A stretch of 64,000 nucleotides of DNA from Saccharomyces uvarum (taxonomy: Eukaryota; Ascomycota; Saccharomycetes; Saccharomycetales; Saccharomycetaceae). The stretch covers positions 62,001 through 126,000 of the forward strand of contig OX365943.1 in the NCBI GenBank assembly GCA_947243795.1. Direction: 5' to 3'. Position numbers and translations under genes: made by a program. Within the stretch, counting starts at the first letter, position 1. Each line of letters opens with the position of its first letter. A model generated the notes under the pieces. That model was given only the letters and a program-made list of their open reading frames with translations, was not told the origin of the DNA and searched no databases. Below are positions 58,855 to 64,000 of this stretch, piece after piece.

Positions 58855-61800
58855 ATGCCTCCAAAGAAGTTCAAAGATCTAAACTCGTACCTTGGCGACC
58901 AACCAACGGATCCAGGCCTAGTTGCTTCTCCATTCGGTGGTTATTTCAAAAACCCTACTGCTGATGCTAACAGTAATAATGCTACTAACAAGAGCAGTTA
59001 CCAGCAACAACGTAATAGGACACAAGGTGGCAATAACCAAAACAACCAGTCGTACAACAATAACTACAATAACAATAATAAATACAATAACCAAATTTAT
59101 CAAAAATCGAGTTATAAACAGTCTGCTGTGACGCCAAATCAAAGTGGGACTCCAACCCCATCTGCTTCTAGTACATCCCTCTCTTCTTTGAATGAAAAGC
59201 TTTGTAATCTAGAATTGACACCCATTTCTCAGATTTTGTCAAAAATCCCTGAGTGTCAGAGTATTACTGATTGCAAAAATCAAATCAAATTAATCATTGA
59301 AGAATTTAGCAAAGAAGGTAACACTACAGGTAAGAATATTGAACAATGGAAAATCGTCGATGTTCTATCTAAATTCATCAAACCTAAGAATCCCCCATTA
59401 GTTAGAGAATCAGCCATGCTAGTTATTTCTAGTATTGCCCAGTTTTTCAACGGGAAGGCTCCACAAGAAGCTTACTTGTTGCCATTTTTCAGTGTCGTCC
59501 TTGATTGTATTTCCGATAAAGAAAACACCGTCAAGCGTGCAGCACAACAAGCCATTGATAACTTATTGAATTGCTTCCCAATGGAAGCTTTGACCTGTAT
59601 TGTTTTACCAACAATTTTAGACTTCTTGTCATCTGGTGCTAAATGGCAAGCTAAGATGGCCGCTTTGACTGTCGTCGATAGAATAAGAGAAGATTCTGCG
59701 AACGATTTATTGGAATTGACTTTCAAGAACACTGTTCCAGTTTTGACTGATGTAGCTACTGATTTCAAACCGGAATTGGCTAAGCAAGGTTACAAAACAT
59801 TATTAGACTACGTTTCTATTCTCGATAACTTAGATTTATCACCTCGTTACAAGTTGATCGTGGACACTCTACAAGATCCATCTAAGGTTCCTGAGTCTGT
59901 GAAGTCTTTATCCAGTGTTACCTTCGTCGCCGAAGTCACTGAACCTTCTCTATCATTGTTAGTTCCTATCTTAAACAGATCTCTAAATCTATCTTCTTCA
60001 TCCCAAGAACAATTAAGACAAACTGTTATTGTGGTGGAAAATCTAACAAGATTAGTGAATAATCGTAATGAAATTGAAAGTTTCATTCCTCTATTATTAC
60101 CTGGTATCCAAAAGGTCGTCGACACTGCCTCTTTACCTGAAGTCCGTGAATTGGCTGAGAAGGCTCTTATCATTTTAAGAGAAGATGACGAACCTGAAAA
60201 GGAAAACAAATTCTCAGGCAGAATGACTCTACAAGAAGGTAGAGATTTCCTTCTGGATCACCTCAAGGACATCAAAGCTGATGATTCTTGCTTTGTCAAA
60301 CCTTTCATGAATGATGAAACCATCATAAATTACATGAGTAAGATTTTGACCGTGGACTCCAATGTCAATGATTGGAAGAGACTAGAAGAATTCTTGACCG
60401 CCGTTTTTGGAGATTCCCAAAAGGAATTTGTTCAACAAGAATTTATCCATAACTTGAGAGCTCTGTTCTATCAAGAAAAGGAACGTACCGACGAAGATGA
60501 AGGTATTGAAATTGTCAACACTGATTTCTCCCTAGCTTACGGTTCACGGATGTTATTGAACAAAACTAACTTGCGTCTTTTGAAAGGTCATCGTTACGGT
60601 TTATGTGGTAGAAATGGTGCTGGTAAATCCACTTTGATGAGAGCAATTGCTAATGGTCAATTGGATGGGTTCCCTGATAAGGACACGTTACGTACTTGTT
60701 TCGTCGAACATAAACTGCAAGGTGAAGAAGGTGATTTAGACCTAGTTTCCTTCATTGCTCTGGATGAAGAATTACAATCTACCTCTCGTGACGAGATTTC
60801 AAAGGCTTTGGAATCTGTTGGTTTTGACGATGAAAGAAGAGCTCAAACCGTCGGGTCTTTATCTGGTGGTTGGAAAATGAAATTGGAATTGGCAAGAGCC
60901 ATGCTGCAAAGAGCTGACATCTTGCTATTGGATGAACCTACCAATCATTTAGATGTTTCAAACGTTAAATGGTTAGAAGACTATTTACTAGAACATACCG
61001 ATATCACTTCACTAATTGTTTCCCATGACTCTGGTTTCTTGGACATAGTCTGTACAGACATCATTCATTATGAAAACAAGAAACTAGCTTACTACAAAGG
61101 TAACTTGGCCGCATTTGTTGAGCAAAAGCCTGAAGCTAAGTCCTACTATACTTTGACCGATTCCAACGCTCAAATGCGCTTCCCACCTCCAGGTATTCTA
61201 ACAGGTGTTAAATCTAATACTAGGGCAGTTGCTAAGATGACGGATGTTACCTTTGGTTATCCAGGTTCTGTGAAGCCTTCATTAAACCATGTCTCTTGTT
61301 CGTTATCTTTATCTTCTCGTGTGGCTTGTTTAGGTCCAAATGGTGCTGGTAAATCTACCTTGATCAAGCTATTGACAGGTGAGTTGGTTCCAAATGAAGG
61401 TAAAGTGGAAAAACATCCAAACTTACGTATCGGTTACATTGCCCAACATGCCTTACAACATGTTAACGAACACAAGGAAAAGACTGCAAACCAATATTTG
61501 CAATGGCGTTACCAGTTTGGTGATGATCGTGAAGTCTTGTTAAAGGAATCCAGAAAAATCTCCGAGGATGAGAAGGAGATGATGACTAAGGAAATCGATA
61601 TCGATGACGGTAGAGGTAAAAGAATCATCGAAGCTATTGTCGGTAGACAAAAATTGAAGAAAACTTTCCAATATGAAGTCAAATGGAAATTCTGGAAACC
61701 AAAATACAACTCTTGGGTTCCAAAAGATGTTTTAGTGGGACACGGTTTTGACAAACTGGTCCAAAAATTCGATGATCATGAAGCTTCCAGAGAAGGTTTA

Positions 61801-62388
61801 GGTTACCGTCAATTGATTCCTTCAGTTATCACCAAGCATTTCGAAGACGTTGGTCTCGACTCTGAAATTGCTAACCACACACCACTAGGCTCCTTATCTG
61901 GTGGTCAATTAGTCAAGGTTGTTATTGCAGGTGCTATGTGGAATAACCCTCATTTACTTGTTTTGGATGAACCTACCAATTATCTGGACAGAGATTCTCT
62001 TGGGGCTTTAGCCGTTGCTATTCGTGACTGGAGTGGTGGTGTTGTTATGATTTCGCATAACAACGAGTTTGTTGGTGCCTTGTGTCCAGAACAATGGATC
62101 GTGGAGAATGGTATAATGGTTCAAAAGGGTAACGAACAAGTTGATCAATCTAAGTTTGAAGATGGTGGTAATGCCGATGCCGTTGGTGTGAAAGCCGCCA
62201 ACCTGGCTAAACCATCTGTCGATGACGATGACTCTCCCGCTAATATTAAGGTTAAGCAAAGAAAGAAGAGATTGACAAGAAACGAGAAGAAAGTACAAGT
62301 CGAACGTCGTCGTTTACGTTACATCGAATGGTTGTCGTCTCCAAAGGGAACACCAAAACCAGTCGATACTGACGATGAAGAAGATTAA
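58855..62388 (+). CDS. NEW1: NEW1 (YPL226W), ABCF-type eEF3-like translation factor with prion domain
   Basis: 1177 residues (1196 in S. cerevisiae). New1 binds ribosomes like eEF3 and supports termination and ribosome recycling at certain C-terminal codons. The N-terminal about 100 residues are Asn/Gln/Tyr-rich; the Asn-Tyr segment is SYNNNYNNNNKYNNQIY (residues 66-82), shorter than the long NYN repeat of the S. cerevisiae prion domain. HEAT-like repeats follow (about 120-430), then a four-helix region. ABC1 has GRNGAGKST, LSGGWKMKLELARAM and LLLDEPTNHLD; ABC2 has GPNGAGKST, LSGGQLVKVVIAGAM and VLDEPTNYLD. A chromodomain-like insert sits in ABC2 (QYEVKWKFWKPKYNSWVPKD). The C-terminus is basic and then acidic. 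Confidence 0.97.
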   Translation: MPPKKFKDLNSYLGDQPTDPGLVASPFGGYFKNPTADANSNNATNKSSYQQQRNRTQGGNNQNNQSYNNNYNNNNKYNNQIYQKSSYKQSAVTPNQSGTPTPSASSTSLSSLNEKLCNLELTPISQILSKIPECQSITDCKNQIKLIIEEFSKEGNTTGKNIEQWKIVDVLSKFIKPKNPPLVRESAMLVISSIAQFFNGKAPQEAYLLPFFSVVLDCISDKENTVKRAAQQAIDNLLNCFPMEALTCIVLPTILDFLSSGAKWQAKMAALTVVDRIREDSANDLLELTFKNTVPVLTDVATDFKPELAKQGYKTLLDYVSILDNLDLSPRYKLIVDTLQDPSKVPESVKSLSSVTFVAEVTEPSLSLLVPILNRSLNLSSSSQEQLRQTVIVVENLTRLVNNRNEIESFIPLLLPGIQKVVDTASLPEVRELAEKALIILREDDEPEKENKFSGRMTLQEGRDFLLDHLKDIKADDSCFVKPFMNDETIINYMSKILTVDSNVNDWKRLEEFLTAVFGDSQKEFVQQEFIHNLRALFYQEKERTDEDEGIEIVNTDFSLAYGSRMLLNKTNLRLLKGHRYGLCGRNGAGKSTLMRAIANGQLDGFPDKDTLRTCFVEHKLQGEEGDLDLVSFIALDEELQSTSRDEISKALESVGFDDERRAQTVGSLSGGWKMKLELARAMLQRADILLLDEPTNHLDVSNVKWLEDYLLEHTDITSLIVSHDSGFLDIVCTDIIHYENKKLAYYKGNLAAFVEQKPEAKSYYTLTDSNAQMRFPPPGILTGVKSNTRAVAKMTDVTFGYPGSVKPSLNHVSCSLSLSSRVACLGPNGAGKSTLIKLLTGELVPNEGKVEKHPNLRIGYIAQHALQHVNEHKEKTANQYLQWRYQFGDDREVLLKESRKISEDEKEMMTKEIDIDDGRGKRIIEAIVGRQKLKKTFQYEVKWKFWKPKYNSWVPKDVLVGHGFDKLVQKFDDHEASREGLGYRQLIPSVITKHFEDVGLDSEIANHTPLGSLSGGQLVKVVIAGAMWNNPHLLVLDEPTNYLDRDSLGALAVAIRDWSGGVVMISHNNEFVGALCPEQWIVENGIMVQKGNEQVDQSKFEDGGNADAVGVKAANLAKPSVDDDDSPANIKVKQRKKRLTRNEKKVQVERRRLRYIEWLSSPKGTPKPVDTDDEED
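59050..59100 (+). repeat. Short Asn/Tyr repeat of the New1 prion domain
   Basis: Codons for residues 66-82 are almost all AAT/AAC and TAC/TAT. S. cerevisiae New1 carries several more Asn-Asn-Tyr units at this place, so the repeat is contracted here or expanded there. Confidence 0.8.
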
Positions 62389-63094
62389 ATGCCTACAGGC
62401 TAGTGGTTTATCTTCACCGTTATTTCATTTTCGTTTTTTCTTTGCTTCTTCTTTTTTTTTTAATTCACTCCCCAAATGGAGCTTTTCTTACTATGTTGAT
62501 AGAGTTTAGGGCAAGTATATGACGCTCTCCTTTCCTTTTTTGTTTTCTCGGTTAATTAATATTTAATACAGAGTAGTTAATATTTCGTTTTTTTTTATAT
62601 ATCCAGTATGTATCCATAAGTCGATTATGTAAATTTAAAACCAAGGAAAATCCTTAAATACTTAACCCTCTCTATGTTATTTACACAACGAGTGAATGAG
62701 AGAGTTTTATGAGCGGCATTTTACCTATGCAGATAAGATACCATTATTGCTCAGAAATTAATAAGGTGTTTGAACTGCGGCCATCTTTTACCCAGAAGAC
62801 AGACAAGCAAGCATACTAGGAATAGTTTCTAGTTTATTCTAGTTTACCAAACACACCTGAAAAGGATAAAAGGGGGCAAATGTACTCTAATTGCCGCCAT
62901 CTACCGTATAAATCCCTCATCATACAAGTAATGGTATCTTGTACCTCGCATACGGGTAACGATCTACTCTAGGGAGTATTAAACTTCGATCTTTTTTTTC
63001 GACTGGCAAAAAGGCGATGACGATTTTCACTCGTTGAAACTACAATTAGCTAAGTGAGGAAAGAGAATCATCAGAAGATAAATTTTCATTAGCC
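62389..63094. promoter_or_regulatory. NEW1 3' UTR and YPL225W promoter with a Reb1 site
   Basis: The 706-base AT-rich gap has a T-rich NEW1 3' end. A Reb1 consensus CGGGTAA is at 62953-62959, about 140 bases upstream of the YPL225W ATG. No other gene or repeat is recognised. Confidence 0.6.
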
Positions 63095-63535
63095 ATGTCA
63101 AAATTTAATGCTGAAACTGCTGATAACTTAGAAGACATTGAAAAGCAATTCGCTGTTGTTGCCGTTGAACAAGCGGAAACATACTGGAAACTGTTAACAA
63201 GCATTCCAGGTTCCAAATTGCGTTTGACCAAGTTTGATGACGAAATCTACGAAAACTTCATCGAAAGATTCCCAGAATACAAGGATATTGAAAGAATCAA
63301 GAAATTCACAGACGAAGAACTAAAAACCAAAGAAGCTAAAGAAAGATGGAGAAAGTTCTTCACAATCTTTGAAAAAACAGTCGAAGATTATAACTTTGGA
63401 ACTTTATTGAGAACAGACTCCTCAGCCGAGTACGGTCAATTTACCACTTGTTTTGTTGTGAGGTTACAATTTTACGCCTTTGAAATTGCAAGAAACAAAC
63501 ACGGTTTGAACGATTGGATTGTTGGCCACAAATAA
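63095..63535 (+). CDS. YPL225W (PBDC1 family), eEF1A biogenesis chaperone
   Basis: 146 residues, as in S. cerevisiae. It is the ortholog of human PBDC1; recent work identifies the yeast protein (called Chp1) as a ribosome-associated chaperone dedicated to folding of newly made eEF1A. The whole protein is the PBDC1 domain: an acidic amphipathic N-terminus (MSKFNAETADNLEDIEKQFA), then TYWKLLTSIPGSKLRLTKFD, FPEYKDIERIKKFTDEELKT and AKERWRKFFTIFEKTVEDYN, and the conserved end FGTLLRTDSS...FAFEIARNKHGLND-type segment. No membrane segment or enzymatic motif is visible. The gene is convergent with MMT2. Confidence 0.95.
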   Translation: MSKFNAETADNLEDIEKQFAVVAVEQAETYWKLLTSIPGSKLRLTKFDDEIYENFIERFPEYKDIERIKKFTDEELKTKEAKERWRKFFTIFEKTVEDYNFGTLLRTDSSAEYGQFTTCFVVRLQFYAFEIARNKHGLNDWIVGHK

Positions 63536-63701
63536 ACATGTATATATTAGCGACTGTTTTTACACAAAATACATTATAATACCTTATGTGCCATATTTAC
63601 ACAAAACGGGTACATTTTCTAGTTTACATATATATATTTATGCTTAGTTTTAAATGTGCGAAAGGCCGTACTTTTGAAAAAATGTTTTATCGGAATATCT
63701 A
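63536..63701. other. YPL225W-MMT2 convergent gap
   Basis: 166 AT-rich bases with TATATATA at 63629-63636, suited to a 3'-end efficiency element. ATTTATGCTTA near 63636-63646 is one mismatch from the ARS core, a weak origin candidate. Confidence 0.4.
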
Positions 63702-64000
63702 CTAATGTCTGTCACTATGATCATCAGCCGTGTTGGAATGAGTGTGAATGTGGCTTGAGTTACTACTATGACGTTTTTCCAGATCCTTATCAGAGATGGT
63801 CGTCGCATCAACAAACTCGATGTCAACTTTCCCCACATTCGGCACTTTTGAACGTAGATCTTCTCTTATGGTTGCAATGGTATTCTCTAAAAATTTTATC
63901 CCAACTTCTTGCCCCGTATGTAGAGTTGGCACTGCCAGCGTTAAGGTAGCACGAAGATTCGGGCCCGAAGCTAATATGGTGAGGTCTTTGACGTTTATTG
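63702..64000 (-). CDS. MMT2: MMT2 (YPL224C) 3' end, partial: mitochondrial iron transporter
   Basis: Only the C-terminal about 98 codons are inside the window; the gene continues past the right edge. The reading includes INVKDLTILASGPNLRATLT, HTGQEVGIKFLENTIATIRE, NVGKVDIEFVDATTISD and a His-rich tail (SSHIHTHSNTADDHSDRH). This is the cytosolic-domain-like C-terminus of the cation diffusion facilitator family. Mmt1 and Mmt2 export iron from mitochondria to the cytosol in S. cerevisiae. The His-rich end may bind metal. I choose MMT2 over MMT1 because YPL224C lies next to YPL225W; the fragment alone could not decide. Confidence 0.9.
   Translation of the reverse strand, partial: INVKDLTILASGPNLRATLTLAVPTLHTGQEVGIKFLENTIATIREDLRSKVPNVGKVDIEFVDATTISDKDLEKRHSSNSSHIHTHSNTADDHSDRH

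Overview
This window is budding-yeast nuclear DNA from the genus Saccharomyces. Gene order and orientation match the left arm of S. cerevisiae chromosome XVI from THI21 (YPL258C) to MMT2 (YPL224C) without a gap. Several proteins I know well (Gal4, Fas2, Cln2, New1, Cet1) differ from S. cerevisiae at many positions and in length, so the source is probably another Saccharomyces species, for example the uvarum/eubayanus, arboricola or kudriavzevii lineages. I cannot choose among these by eye. GAL4 is open throughout, which argues against Japanese S. kudriavzevii isolates, known for decayed GAL genes.

Layout. 1-2.2 kb: 5' end of THI21, a gap with old Ty1/Ty2-type delta LTR remains, and a frame-broken copy of YPL257W. 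2.2-13.4 kb: CLN2, BBP1, HFI1, VIK1, YAH1, ICY2/ATG41 and RPL36B (one intron). 13.7-22.6 kb: GYP5, GAL4, YPL247C, RBD2. 22.9-33.6 kb: YPL245W, HUT1, SRP68, IQG1, CIN2 (one short stopless intron). 33.8-45.5 kb: HSP82, YAR1, SUI3, ENV7, RVB2, VMA11, NSL1, SSO1. 45.9-64 kb: FAS2, USV1, YPL229W, CET1, ALG5, NEW1, YPL225W and the 3' end of MMT2.

The genes are not an operon. They are monocistronic housekeeping and regulatory genes covering the cell cycle (CLN2, BBP1, VIK1, NSL1, IQG1, CIN2), transcription (HFI1, GAL4, USV1, RVB2, CET1), translation (SUI3, RPL36B, YAR1, NEW1, YPL225W), secretion and membranes (SRP68, HUT1, ALG5, SSO1, GYP5, ENV7, VMA11, RBD2), mitochondrial iron (YAH1, MMT2) and lipid synthesis (FAS2). 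Recognisable promoter sites include SBF sites at CLN2, a heat-shock element at HSP82, a Rap1 site at RPL36B, UASINO plus Reb1 at FAS2 and STREs at USV1.

I found no novel multi-gene system, CRISPR array, tRNA, rRNA or intact transposon. The best leads are the broken YPL257W beside an LTR relic, the CIN2 intron that keeps the reading frame open, the shortened Asn/Tyr repeat of the New1 prion domain, an extra cysteine next to the Gal4 zinc cluster, and three strong matches to the replication-origin consensus. Comparisons with S. cerevisiae are from memory, not from alignments.
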